Below, one piece after another: positions 28,045 through 36,437 of a DNA stretch of 64,000 bases. Location: positions 1,079 through 65,078 of the forward strand of contig NZ_SRUO01000018.1 of NCBI RefSeq assembly GCF_004791025.1, written 5' to 3'. This stretch comes from Mesorhizobium sp. M4B.F.Ca.ET.203.01.1.1. GTDB lineage: Bacteria; Pseudomonadota; Alphaproteobacteria; Rhizobiales; Rhizobiaceae. Under the pieces are notes generated by a model. It saw only the letters and a list, made by a program, of their open reading frames with translations, was not told where the DNA came from and ran no database searches. The position numbers and the translations under genes are program-made. The stretch's first letter is position 1. Each line of letters opens with the position of its first letter.

Positions 28045-28160
28045 CAACTTCGGTGATCCCGCAATGACCGTCGCCGCCATCGACCGCCTCGTCCACCACG
28101 CCATTCTCCTTGACTCCACGGCGACAGCTACGGTCTTCGCGAAAAGCGTCGGTTCGGCCT
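28040..28160 (+). pseudogene. IS21-family IstB ATPase C-terminal remnant
   Basis: Reads YDNFGDPAMTVAAIDRLVHHAILLDS, close to the GD-KMT-AAIDRLVHH tail conserved in IS21 helper proteins. Only about 35 codons remain before unrelated sequence. Confidence 0.5.
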
Positions 28161-28329
28161 TCTGCAGAAGGCCGGACCGACGTTTGAACCCAACAAAACA
28201 AACCAGTGAAAGGGGCGCATTGCCTCAAGGAAAAAGTACCGAGCGGCTTCGTTGCCTCACCTAAAATGTTACCGGAGAAGGCTCATGCCGCCATTATGCC
28301 TTCACCCTTGGGGCGGAAGACGAAGATGA

Positions 28330-28990
28330 CACATGCCATGCGCATGGAACTGGCCAAGTCAGGGAGCGCTAATGCGGCCGCAACGACTAAAGGCAATCGC
28401 CGGATAAGTTCATTGCGGCGACGGGGTATCACGGAAAGTCCGCAATCCGTATCCTGAACAGCCACCCGGAGCCGAAGCACCGCCAGGCCCGTCAGCGGCC
28501 GTCGCTCTATGATGAGGGCGCCCGGAGCCGCCTTGATTGTACTGTGGGAAGCTTCCAATCGAGTTTGCGGCAAGCGGCTCAAGGCACTGCTGCCCATTTT
28601 ATTGCCGGCGCTGGAACACCAATGAACATTTGAAGCTTGAGGAGGAGATACGCCACAAGATCCTGTCGATGAGCGCCGCCACGATCGACCGCTTGCTCCA
28701 TATGCCAAGGCGCAACATGCGTACGAGAAAGCCGGCAAGGGTTGTGCCAGGGCCGCGGCGGCGCGTAAATGCGCACCTTTGCCGACAGGAACGAGCGGCT
28801 TCCCGGCAGCATGGAAATGGACCCGGTGGGCCATTGTGGAGAGGCCAACCGCGGTAGCTACCAACAGCCTGGTTCTTGACCATATCGGGAGCGGATGGAC
28901 AGAGGCCCCGCCCATCGTGGTGCGAGAAAGCACGCTCGTGGTCGAGACACTCGAACGCATCCGCATGAATCTGACGCGCAGAACCCACTT
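28330..28990 (+). pseudogene. DDE integrase-type transposase remnant (ISNCY/IS481-like), frameshifted
   Basis: Pieces in several frames: RRRGITESPQSVS-type start region, then PSLYDEGARS..LIVLWEASNRVCGKRLKALLP, LKLEEEIRHKILSMSAATIDRLL, MEMDPVGHCGEANRGSY, and SGWTEAPPIVVRESTLVVETLERIRMNL up to about 28970. Together they form the HTH linker and the first DDE strand of a large integrase-like transposase. Frame changes and missing ends show it is dead. Confidence 0.65.
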
Positions 28991-29023
28991 CTTGGGAGGG
29001 AGACGTGCATTGATATTGCCAGA

Positions 29024-29041
29024 GTGTCGCGTACGCGACAC
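29024..29041 (+). promoter_or_regulatory. Candidate NifA upstream activator sequence
   Basis: A perfect 18-bp palindrome GTGTCGCGTACGCGACAC containing TGT-N10-ACA (TGT 29025-29027, ACA 29038-29040), the known NifA binding consensus. Its centre is about 124 bases before the transcription start predicted from the -24/-12 element at 29131, within the usual 80-150 base window. NifA binding is inferred. Confidence 0.6.
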
Positions 29042-29130
29042 GGTGATGTTCGACTTCGCCTCCTACTGCACTCTCATGTAAGCATTTGAGTTGATGTGCA
29101 GAAATTCGCTTTTATGGCCTCTTCTCAGCC

Positions 29131-29145
29131 TGGCACAATTTTTGA
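29131..29145 (+). promoter_or_regulatory. Candidate sigma-54 (-24/-12) promoter
   Basis: TGGCAC at 29131-29136, five bases, then TTGA at 29142-29145. It matches TGGCAC-N5-TTGC with only the last C changed to A; the invariant GG is kept. The predicted start of transcription is near 29157, thirty bases before the methyltransferase ATG at 29187. The pairing with the palindrome upstream strengthens the call. Confidence 0.6.
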
Positions 29146-29186
29146 AGCATCTCTTGTGAGGCGGCAAAGCGAAGAAGGGAGGCAGC

Positions 29187-30089
29187 ATGTCAGGTCAGGC
29201 ATCGAGCGCAGAGCGCGGCAGAATTCAGGGGGCGAAGTACGATTTCACGGCAAGCTACAATCGCAGGTGGCCTCACGCCTATTTTCGGGAGTGTTTGGCC
29301 CTGGACTATATGATTACAGATCGAGCCAAGCCGATCTTCGAACGGATCTTCGCCGATTACCGACGCGTTCGGAACAAGAGGAACTTGAAGATAATCGATG
29401 TCGGTTGCTCCTATGGTGTCAACGCTGCCTTGCTGCGAACCGATCTCGACCTCGACGATCTGTATGCTGCCTATCTGGAGCCCAGCGGATCGCTGTCGCG
29501 CCGACAGGAGATCGAGCATCGCGCTTTTTTTCGCAATCAGGGCCTCCGTGACGACATCCAGTTCGTCGGCGTGGATCCATCGTTCCGGGCTGTTCGCTAT
29601 GCGCTGGATCTGGGCCTGTTGGAGGCTGGCGTCACGGCTGATCTGGAAACGTGTGACTTGACGGTCAAGGAACGTAGCGCACTGGCGGATGCGGATATCC
29701 TCATCAGCACAGGCTGTGTGGGTTACGCCACCGAGGCAACTTTTGCACGCGTGTATGAGGCCTCAGCGACCTCACGCCCGTGGGTCGTCGCCTTCGCAAT
29801 GCACCCCTTCAGCTATGACGGCATCGCGGCGGCCCTTAAGGCTTTCTCATTGGAAACCGAGCCTTTAAAACGGTTCAGACAGCGCCAGCGGCGCTTCTCC
29901 ACATCGACGGAAAGGCAGGCGATCCTCCAGGCTATGGCCAAACTCGGCATGGACGATCGCCTAGAGCGCACGAGCGGCTACATCTATGCATCCTGCTATA
30001 TTTCCGCACCGCCAGGCGAGCGCTCTGAGCTTTGTCATGGACGGACTGCGCGGCGAAATCAAGGTGAGACTCAGCGTCAATCAGGATGA
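29187..30089 (+). CDS. SAM-dependent methyltransferase-like protein
   Basis: The predicted protein is 300 aa. The class I Rossmann SAM-binding motif is IIDVGCSYGVNAALLR (about 69-84), followed by the acidic region DDIQFVGVDPSFRAVRYAL (about 128-146) and DADILISTGCVGYAT (about 170-184), replacing the common motif IV. GGGAGG precedes the ATG by five bases. A sigma-54-type promoter and a NifA-type site lie upstream. It is the first gene of the ATP-grasp cluster and probably co-transcribed with the ligase at 30279. The methyl acceptor is unknown. The C-terminal ~25 residues are polar and unstructured and may be an extension beyond the conserved fold. Confidence 0.72.
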   Translation: MSGQASSAERGRIQGAKYDFTASYNRRWPHAYFRECLALDYMITDRAKPIFERIFADYRRVRNKRNLKIIDVGCSYGVNAALLRTDLDLDDLYAAYLEPSGSLSRRQEIEHRAFFRNQGLRDDIQFVGVDPSFRAVRYALDLGLLEAGVTADLETCDLTVKERSALADADILISTGCVGYATEATFARVYEASATSRPWVVAFAMHPFSYDGIAAALKAFSLETEPLKRFRQRQRRFSTSTERQAILQAMAKLGMDDRLERTSGYIYASCYISAPPGERSELCHGRTARRNQGETQRQSG

Positions 30090-30278
30090 GACTCGGCGGC
30101 GGGGGTGTGACGAAGGGAGGTGCAACAGATCCTTCAACTAAGTTTACAGAATCATTGCGACCGCCAAGCGCGGCCAGTGGTACGTTAACCCAACGTCTGA
30201 GGTGGGCACGGATAAAAAGTGATGCCTGTTTACGCTCGGGCCGCCTCACACAGCACGCCACGTCGGAGCTAAAAATCC

Positions 30279-31514
30279 ATGGCAAGAAAAGCGCTCATCC
30301 TAGTTGAAGGTCACAGGGGTAATGGTCCGCTCCATGTCCAAGCGGCTCAGCGTCTTGGCCTTCATCCAATTACCTTGGCCACAGATCCGGCGCAGTATGA
30401 ATATCTTGCGCCGGAAAGCATAGAGGCTATTCGTGTTGATACAGACAATTTCGATGCGCTGATCCGTGAATGTTACCGGCTCCGTGCTAACTATGACATT
30501 GCTGGAATTACTGGCTTTTCGGGAGACGACGAGTCGGTCTCTGCAACAGTCGGCAAGCTCTGCCGGCACTTCGATCTACCGGGACCGACCCCCGCATCGA
30601 TTGAAGGATGCTGCGACAAATTCACTCAACGTCAGCTTCTCGCGGAGGCTGGCGTGCCAGTACCTGCTTATCGAGTGGCGACGAACGCGACGGAGGTGGA
30701 AAGCTTTGCCGCGGAGATCGGACTGCCGGCGATTCTTAAGCCGGTCCTGGGCAGCGGCAGCATTGGTGTCCGATTGTGCCGCAATGTCGATGAGTTAGCC
30801 GAACATACAACCTATCTGTTGGGCAAGATGCACATATGGCGTTCTTCGCCTAGGATACTGGTCGAAGAATTCGCACAAGGCCCGCATTATTGCATTGAGA
30901 TAATGGGAAATCAGGTCATTGGGATTGGCGCCCTCGACTTCTGCCGCCCACCTCATTTCGTCGTTCGTGAGTTCATCTATCCGGCCGTGCTGAGTGATGA
31001 CGAGCATGATCGTATCTCTGACGTTTCGCTGAGTTGTTTGCGAGCTCTCGGTCTTGGTTGGGGTCCAACGAACGTTGAACTCCGGTGGACGAAGCGTGGC
31101 CCAGTCGTGATTGAGGTCAATCCGCGTCTTCCGGGTTCGCCCTGTCCTGAACTGGTTCAGCTGGCTTACGGTGTCGATCTCGTCACCGAGCACATCAAAC
31201 TTGTGATCGGTGCCGAATGGAATTTGCGCAAAAGCCATTCGGAAACTGCGGCCGCGCGGTTCCTAGTTGCTGATCGCGACGGCACCCTCGATTGGATCGA
31301 TGGCGACAGTCGGGCAACGGCTGTACCAGGTGTCGCCGAAGTCAAACTATATGTTCAACCCAAGACGCAGATCGTCAGGAAAAGTGATTTCCGAGACTGT
31401 ATTGGACATGTCATCGCCGCTTCACCCTGCCCTGCTAAGACAGATTCGATACTTCAGCGAGCTATCGATTTAATCAGTTGGTCGATCACCCCATTTCCGA
31501 ACCCTGGGGAATAG
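30279..31514 (+). CDS. ATP-grasp carboxylate-amine ligase
   Basis: The predicted protein is 411 aa. The N-terminal pre-ATP-grasp fold starts at KALILVEGHRGNGPLHVQAA. The ATP-binding lysine is in ILKPVLGSGSIGVRLC (Lys154), and the metal-binding loop is VIEVNPRLPG (Glu279, Asn281). A C-terminal domain (about 330-405) like that of L-amino-acid ligases and biotin-carboxylase-like enzymes follows. It would activate a carboxylate as acyl phosphate and join it to an amine. It is clearly related to the ligase half of the 37493-40195 fusion (same GSGS-GVRLC and EVNPRL motifs). A gap of 189 bases separates it from the methyltransferase; no separate promoter was recognised. Confidence 0.85.
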   Translation: MARKALILVEGHRGNGPLHVQAAQRLGLHPITLATDPAQYEYLAPESIEAIRVDTDNFDALIRECYRLRANYDIAGITGFSGDDESVSATVGKLCRHFDLPGPTPASIEGCCDKFTQRQLLAEAGVPVPAYRVATNATEVESFAAEIGLPAILKPVLGSGSIGVRLCRNVDELAEHTTYLLGKMHIWRSSPRILVEEFAQGPHYCIEIMGNQVIGIGALDFCRPPHFVVREFIYPAVLSDDEHDRISDVSLSCLRALGLGWGPTNVELRWTKRGPVVIEVNPRLPGSPCPELVQLAYGVDLVTEHIKLVIGAEWNLRKSHSETAAARFLVADRDGTLDWIDGDSRATAVPGVAEVKLYVQPKTQIVRKSDFRDCIGHVIAASPCPAKTDSILQRAIDLISWSITPFPNPGE

Positions 31515-31677
31515 GCCAATCTGCGGCTCTTGCCGGTTTTGGCTTCGCAAGATGGACATCAGCGGGGCGGATCAGGCGACGAGAATGGCGGATTTCAGAG
31601 CAGGCTCGGGTACGCTAACTCTCCGGAGCCGCGATCCCTCTCCGGTATGGCCAATGAGGGGGCGTTATTAACTTACG

Positions 31678-31880
31678 CTTCGTGGACAAAGCTTGACGCC
31701 AGACTGGGCACTGATCGGGCCGCTGCTGCCGGCAGAGCGGAGTGCCGGCCAGTGCAGGATAATCGCCCTATTTCGAAGGCATGATGTGGATGGCTCGAAC
31801 CGGGCCGCAATGGGGTCATCTGCATCATAACTATGGCAAGTGGAACAGCGTCTTGCGCCGATACCGGCTTCCGTGAATCG
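31678..31880 (+). pseudogene. IS5-family transposase N-terminal remnant
   Basis: Reads LTPDWALIGPLLPAERS, then, in shifted frames, a FEGMMWMARTG-type segment and GKWNSVLRRYR, the N-terminal order of IS5-group transposases (WALI-PLLP, RTGAQWRDLP, YGKWNSV--R). At least one frameshift; the catalytic part is gone. Confidence 0.6.
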
Positions 31881-32037
31881 CGCAACCTGCACCAAATACG
31901 CGGAAGAACTCCTGATCGTCGCGCTATAAAAGCGGCGATGGCGGCGGGAAAGTGAAGCTCTTCGAGCCGACGTGCGGGGTAGCGAAATCGGGCGAGCAGA
32001 GCCTTGCCGTCAAGCACCGGCAGAGTGAATAGCCATT

Positions 32038-32391
32038 TCAGCCTCCTTGGGCCAGAAAAGTAATACCGGCCAAGACAAGTGCGAGGCCAATCCACTTGGA
32101 CAGATGGAACGGTTCTCCAAAAAGATAACATGACGCAACCGTCACCATCGCAAATCCAGACCCCGCCACAATCGGATAAGCGATTGACACCTCCATAGAG
32201 TCGAGGGTCTTTGCATATAACACAACGTTTATGCCGTAAAATATAACTCCACCTATGAAGCCCATCGAGAGGAACTCGTCGGCGCGCCCCGCGTCAACTG
32301 GTAATGAGGTTCGGCTCCACTTTAGAAGTATACTGCCGATACCAGAATTCATGCCAGCAAGAAGAACCTGAATAAGGGATAATTTGTTCAT
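32038..32391 (-). CDS. Small SMR/DMT-type membrane transporter
   Basis: The predicted protein is 117 aa with four membrane helices (about 6-24, 43-62, 70-90, 97-115). The sequence SLIQVLLAGMNSGIGSILLKWSR at the start, EVSIAYPIVAGSGFAMV in the third helix, and WIGLALVLAGITFLAQ at the end match the small multidrug resistance / EamA half-size fold. The usual helix-1 glutamate of EmrE-type pumps is not present, so it may be a paired or non-drug SMR type. It lies inside the methyltransferase/ligase cluster but on the opposite strand, and could export the product or move a precursor. Confidence 0.78.
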   Translation of the reverse strand: MNKLSLIQVLLAGMNSGIGSILLKWSRTSLPVDAGRADEFLSMGFIGGVIFYGINVVLYAKTLDSMEVSIAYPIVAGSGFAMVTVASCYLFGEPFHLSKWIGLALVLAGITFLAQGG

Positions 32392-32448
32392 TCTAGACCA
32401 TCCGTAACACTATAGAAACGTCTGCATAGCGCCAATCCCGGAACGACC

Positions 32449-32463
32449 GGTGTATTGTACACC
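32449..32463. promoter_or_regulatory. Palindromic operator candidate upstream of the SMR transporter
   Basis: GGTGTA, spacer TTG, TACACC: six-base arms, about 58 bases before the minus-strand ATG at 32391. The position suits a repressor site; no regulator was identified. Confidence 0.35.
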
Positions 32464-33353
32464 CTATTGAGAGAGATACTGCAAATGCATGGCCAATCAA
32501 ATCTTTCGTACGGGGCAATCTGAAATCCGCAATTCCGCAGCCGAAACCGGAGTGTCAAGACCGGGCTCCGGAGCCCCAAGGCGGTCGCGTTCAACAACAG
32601 TTCGCGCCAGCACTTTCGCCACATCATTGACTCAAACCCCAGACAATTGTTGGAAACATGCTGAGCGATATCCTGCCGTTCAGAGCGAACCCGACTTCCA
32701 GTTACATGCCTCCTGCCCCATTGAGCATGTTTCATGCCAAAGCTGAAAAGTATTTTTTATCAGCATGGTATCTCCTAACCGCAGCGTCCGATATCCGACA
32801 TTTGTTAGATTGCAGACAAAGCGTTATGCAGTGCGCTGACGGCGTGAATCAAGGAGGTGCTCCGCTGCCAGCGGAACTTGAAACATGGCAGCATGAGGTC
32901 CAGGCGATCGTTCAACAAACGCCTACGACACCCGCGGTTTAATCAGACATGTATTTGATTGCATGCAACTCACACCGTAACGATCAACCTCGGTGCCCCC
33001 CTTTGGCTGTAAGCGTCACGAGCACCGCACGGGTATCCTTGCTTGACAGAGGCAGGATTCAGATGCGGGCCGCTTTGACGCGCCTGGGCATGAGTGCTAG
33101 CGGATGGCGACGGCCGCCTTTGCATCGGCGGCGACGCCCACGTAGAACGGGCGCCAGAGCCTTGGAGCAAAATCGGTGGCGAGCAGGAAGGCAGTCGACC
33201 AGTGGAAGGGATCGAAGGAACCGCTTTGCGCCGCACAAAGCGCGGGCGCCAGGTTTCCGGCGTTTCGGCAAGGCTGGTCGAGATTCGGTTATAACTTGCA
33301 ACGAACGTCTGCGCGGCGAGCGTCCCTTCGAGTGTCATCAGCGCTCGCTCACC
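32464..33353. other. Region of 890 bases without a recognised gene
   Basis: Contains an open plus-strand stretch at 32658-32942 (94 codons, no recognisable family and a weak ribosome site) and coding-like but broken minus-strand sequence at about 33060-33290. I cannot support a gene here; it is probably decayed. Confidence 0.35.
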
Positions 33354-33560
33354 GGCGTTAGTGCACGGATCTGGAGCATGACGGATGCGGGCACGGTCGC
33401 TCCCCGTTCAGCAGACCGACGTCGCAATCGGCTGCACCGTCCCAAACCGAATGCTTGCCTGCGCACGCCCGAAATCGCCCGCTGCAAGGCAAAGGAAGCT
33501 TTAGAGCGCGCGTCATCAAAGATCGAGATCCGTCATGCTCCAGATCCGTGCACCAACGCC
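33354..33560 (+). repeat. MITE-like element with 33-bp terminal inverted repeats
   Basis: Left terminal repeat 33354-33386 and right terminal repeat 33528-33560 are inverted copies that differ at one base; the terminal core is GGCGTTGGTGCACGGATC on the right and has an A for G on the left. Total length is 207 bases with no coding capacity. The terminal core is the same as the ends of the IS5-type remnants at 349-366, 14578 and 22272, so it may be a non-autonomous derivative mobilised by that transposase. Partial copies lie at 23923-24096 and 27267-27319. Confidence 0.75.
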
Positions 33561-34192
33561 GTGTAGCTGATGGTCGCTGTGTTCATGCCATCGGGTGTAT
33601 GCCGCAAATCCCGGACGCGAGTTAAGTTGATAAGACTGGCGACGGGCGAAGTGCACATCACGCCCAACCTGGCATGCCGCTTGCTGCTGTGAGATTTGCC
33701 AGTCAAACGTCTGCGGGTTCTCGGGGATCAGCGGCTGAATGACAGCTTGTCGAAGCTGAGACCGGTGGGCTAGCGACGGCGACTCCTTGGGGATACGAGA
33801 GACGGCCATGGGTGCTCCGGAGCTACTGATCAGATATGGACGACTCTCATTGCGACCTCCTATATCTGACTGCGGTCGAGGCCGTTGGTGAGGCGTTTGT
33901 CGTTGAAGTGTGCGCCGTTCACTCCGAGACGAACTCAGCATAAGAAGCGAAATGACCAAAATTGAATGTCCCGCAGCTGGACGACACGCCTGGCTCACAG
34001 TGGCAATCCGCAAAAAAGCCCGCTCTTTGAGCCGGCTTCGCTTGTAGGGGAGGGATGGGGCGATGGCGAAGGAAAGACGGTTGGCAAAGGAAGATTTCAA
34101 ATTTGGCAACGCAGCATGTTTTTTGAACCGGCAGTTCTTAGTCCTCAGATTCTGAAGGTAGCCAGCTTGCATCTACTCTACACGAGGAATTT
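33561..34192. other. Region of 630 bases without a recognised gene
   Basis: A minus-strand stretch (about 33570-33810, starting MAVSRIPKESPSLAHRSQL) looks coding-like but is not recognised and runs into the repeat element. The last 150 bases, AT richer, lead to the methyltransferase at 34193 with a GAGGA ribosome site. I looked for but did not find a -24/-12 element here. Confidence 0.35.
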
Positions 34193-34882
34193 ATGAACAC
34201 GTTGGCCGGACAAAACGCACTTCGACAAGCCGCGCAAAAGCGGATCGAGGCATCACATGCGCTCGACGGTGACGCCAAAAGTTTGGTCCGTTATTATCGT
34301 GAATGGGCTGGGTCCTACGAGTTGGACCTCGCGCGCGAACACTACCGCAGCCCCTTGATTGTGGCTGAACTGGCGGGCGCCGTGCAATCGGCCTACATCG
34401 GCAGAGAACGAGCAGCCATGACAATACTGGACGCTGGCTGCGGTACAGGCCTAGTTGGCATTGAGCTGGATCATCTTGGCTTCCGTTTAATCGACGGCTT
34501 TGATCTCTGCGAGACGATGGCCGAAATGGCAAGGCAAACAGGCACCTACCGCAATGTCCAAGGGGACGTTGACCTCAATAGACCACTCTCGGACTATTCC
34601 GGCGCGAGCTATGATATGACCGTGTGCTGCGGCGTCTTCACGCTTGGACATGTCCGGCCGCATGGCCTGCGCGAGTTGGTCCGCGTGACGCGCTCGAACG
34701 GATTTGTGGTGGTAAGCACCGAAAGGAGCTATTCGGAGGCAACGTCGTTTGAAAATGAAGTGTTGTGTCTCCAGCAGGCGGGCGTCCTTACACCAGTACA
34801 ATATCTGAGCAACGGAAGATACATCGGGGAGCAGGAAGCGCACTATTGGGCGTTCCGAGTCCATCGGGGCCCGGCGGCATAG
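34193..34882 (+). CDS. Class I SAM-dependent methyltransferase
   Basis: The predicted protein is 229 aa. Motif I TILDAGCGTGLVGIEL (about 77-92), post-I acidic FDLCETMAEMA (about 103-113), and the motif IV region SYDMTVCCGVFTLGHV (about 140-155) followed by VTRSNGFVVVSTE (about 166-178) define a type 11/25 small-molecule methyltransferase. Preceding residues YYREWAGSYE match the usual lead-in of the WBSCR27-like group. The ATG has GAGGA at a good distance. It lies between the SMR transporter and the kinase operon; the next 290 bases contain no gene. The substrate is unknown. Confidence 0.85.
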   Translation: MNTLAGQNALRQAAQKRIEASHALDGDAKSLVRYYREWAGSYELDLAREHYRSPLIVAELAGAVQSAYIGRERAAMTILDAGCGTGLVGIELDHLGFRLIDGFDLCETMAEMARQTGTYRNVQGDVDLNRPLSDYSGASYDMTVCCGVFTLGHVRPHGLRELVRVTRSNGFVVVSTERSYSEATSFENEVLCLQQAGVLTPVQYLSNGRYIGEQEAHYWAFRVHRGPAA

Positions 34883-35173
34883 GCGATCATCTCGCGCAGA
34901 AGATCGGAATCCACGCGCTTCTTCATGAGCCCGCAGGTTATCATGGCGTCGGTCCGGTGGTTTCTCAGCGTTCGGTTGGCTTCGATAAGCCGATAAGCAC
35001 AGACGCTATCCACCGTGCTGCCGGGCCACCCCATGTTCCGGATGTCACCTTCTGTGATAACCCTGTCCGGTTCAAGACGTCCATGTTCGGAACCCGACCT
35101 ATTGGGGCGCAAGTATTCCGCCGTTGCGGCGCGAACCTTGGCGTTGAGCCTCTTTCACGCACGGCCTCTTAGG
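34883..35173. other. Gene-free stretch, possible IS256 remnant
   Basis: On the minus strand near 34880-34930 the sequence reads KKRVDSDLLREMIAYAAG, resembling the N-terminal segment of IS256-type transposases (DLLREMI---A). Two degenerate TGT-N10-AC(g/c) motifs (35064-35079 and 35084-35099) lie 100-130 bases before the start predicted for the downstream -24/-12 promoter; each has one mismatch to the NifA site. Confidence 0.3.
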
Positions 35174-35188
35174 TGGCACGCCAATTGC
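35174..35188 (+). promoter_or_regulatory. Sigma-54 (-24/-12) promoter, consensus match
   Basis: TGGCACGCCAATTGC: TGGCAC, five bases, TTGC, a full match to the conserved core including GG at -24 and GC at -12. The predicted start is near 35200, leaving a leader of about 170 bases before the GHMP kinase ATG at 35373. It heads the kinase - PLP synthase - ATP-grasp/lyase operon. Confidence 0.65.
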
Positions 35189-35372
35189 GTAAAGCAGGGT
35201 GAATGATCCGTCTCTGGCCGAGGAGGTCTACAGGTCACCGGTTATGATGTAGCCAGAAAAGTCGAGTGCCGCAAGCGTAGCGCAGTGGTCGACGCCGAAA
35301 CGCGAGCCCTGTTCCGACGAATCTCCCCTGCTGGCGGCAAATCACATGTTAACGAGCCTGTAGGGAGGCGAT

Positions 35373-36428
35373 ATGTCAATTCAGAATCCCACCCATCCCA
35401 TCGGCCCCGTAGGAAGCGATGCGAGCATCTCGACTAGAGAGCTTGTAGCAGCAGCCGCCGATGAAGTTTGGAAGCCATACATATATCACCAGTGGTTCGA
35501 TGGCGCAGATGGGGCCGAGATTTTCGCCGAGGACGGGCGGCAGCCAAGAATTCATTCTAGCGACGCTCTTTGTTGCGGCACATTCGGCGAGTTGCTGCAA
35601 GGCCAGTTGCCGGTCGCCTCCGTTCCCTGCGACCCTCACTTTTTGGTCACGATGCCCATCGCGCTCTTTGCGCGAGCTCACTTCATGCCAACTCCAGGCA
35701 CACGATTGGTAACCGTTTATCCGTCACATAAAGTCAAAGCTAAACGACTGGCTGAGGACCTAGTGATAGCGCTCGGCGCCTCAGGAGGAATCCTCCTTTT
35801 GGAATCTGAGCTCCCCGAAGGCAAAGGACTCGCGAGTTCGTCTGCCGATCTTGTCGCGACGGCACGGTCAATCGCACGCTGCTTCAAGCGTAGAATTCGG
35901 ACATCGTTGATCGAGAAGCTGATGGCGGACATTGAGCCATCCGACGGGGTGATGTACCCCGGTGTGGTCGCATACCAACAGCGATCATGTAGCCTTCTCT
36001 CTTTCCTTGGCCAAATGCCCCCACTTGCAATCGTTGGTATCGATGAAGGAGGGACGGTCGAAACCCTCGACTATGACCAACGGCGAGGTGAAATCTCCGC
36101 CGGGGACAGAGCAGAATACCACCAATTACTCGAGCGCGCACGGATCGCAATTCCGCAGGGTGACGCGGCGACAATAGGCAGAATAGCCACGGCCAGCGCG
36201 CTCCTGCATCAGGAGCGGGTTCCAAAGGAGCATCTGAACTCGATGCTGAAAGCATCCGAGGCCACTGGCGCTCTCGGGGTCATAGTGGCGCACAGCGGCA
36301 CAATGGTTGGAATCCTGCTTGATCGAATGGCGGCTGACTTTCCACGGAAGCTCCGGTCCGTGCTCGCCCATATATCGCCTATCGACAACTCGCCAAGAAT
36401 ATATCTGACCATGACCGGATCTCGCTGA
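35373..36428 (+). CDS. GHMP-superfamily kinase, PduX-like (L-threonine kinase type)
   Basis: The predicted protein is 351 aa. After an N-terminal extension of about 60 residues come CCGTFGELLQGQLP (about 67-80), the PduX-type start; the ATP loop ELPEGKGLASSSADLVATARSIA (GKGLASSSA 150-158); and DIEPSDGVMYPGVVAYQQ followed by AIVGIDEGGTVETLDYDQ (about 187-233). All are characteristic of L-threonine kinases of the cobalamin pathway, which make O-phospho-L-threonine. There are no cobalamin genes here. It is followed at ten bases by a PLP-dependent beta-replacement enzyme, suggesting phosphorylation of Thr (or Ser or a homologue) as activation for substitution. AGGGAGG precedes the ATG. A sigma-54-type promoter lies upstream. 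Confidence 0.8.
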   Translation: MSIQNPTHPIGPVGSDASISTRELVAAAADEVWKPYIYHQWFDGADGAEIFAEDGRQPRIHSSDALCCGTFGELLQGQLPVASVPCDPHFLVTMPIALFARAHFMPTPGTRLVTVYPSHKVKAKRLAEDLVIALGASGGILLLESELPEGKGLASSSADLVATARSIARCFKRRIRTSLIEKLMADIEPSDGVMYPGVVAYQQRSCSLLSFLGQMPPLAIVGIDEGGTVETLDYDQRRGEISAGDRAEYHQLLERARIAIPQGDAATIGRIATASALLHQERVPKEHLNSMLKASEATGALGVIVAHSGTMVGILLDRMAADFPRKLRSVLAHISPIDNSPRIYLTMTGSR

Positions 36429-36437
36429 GGTAGCAAT

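Noticed and set aside
32658..32942. 94-codon open frame as a gene
   Set aside because: No ribosome site, no recognisable motif, and surrounding sequence looks decayed.
34110..34130. TTGGCAACGCAGCATG upstream of the methyltransferase at 34193 as a -24/-12 site
   Set aside because: Neither TGGCAC nor TTGC at proper spacing is matched beyond GGCA.
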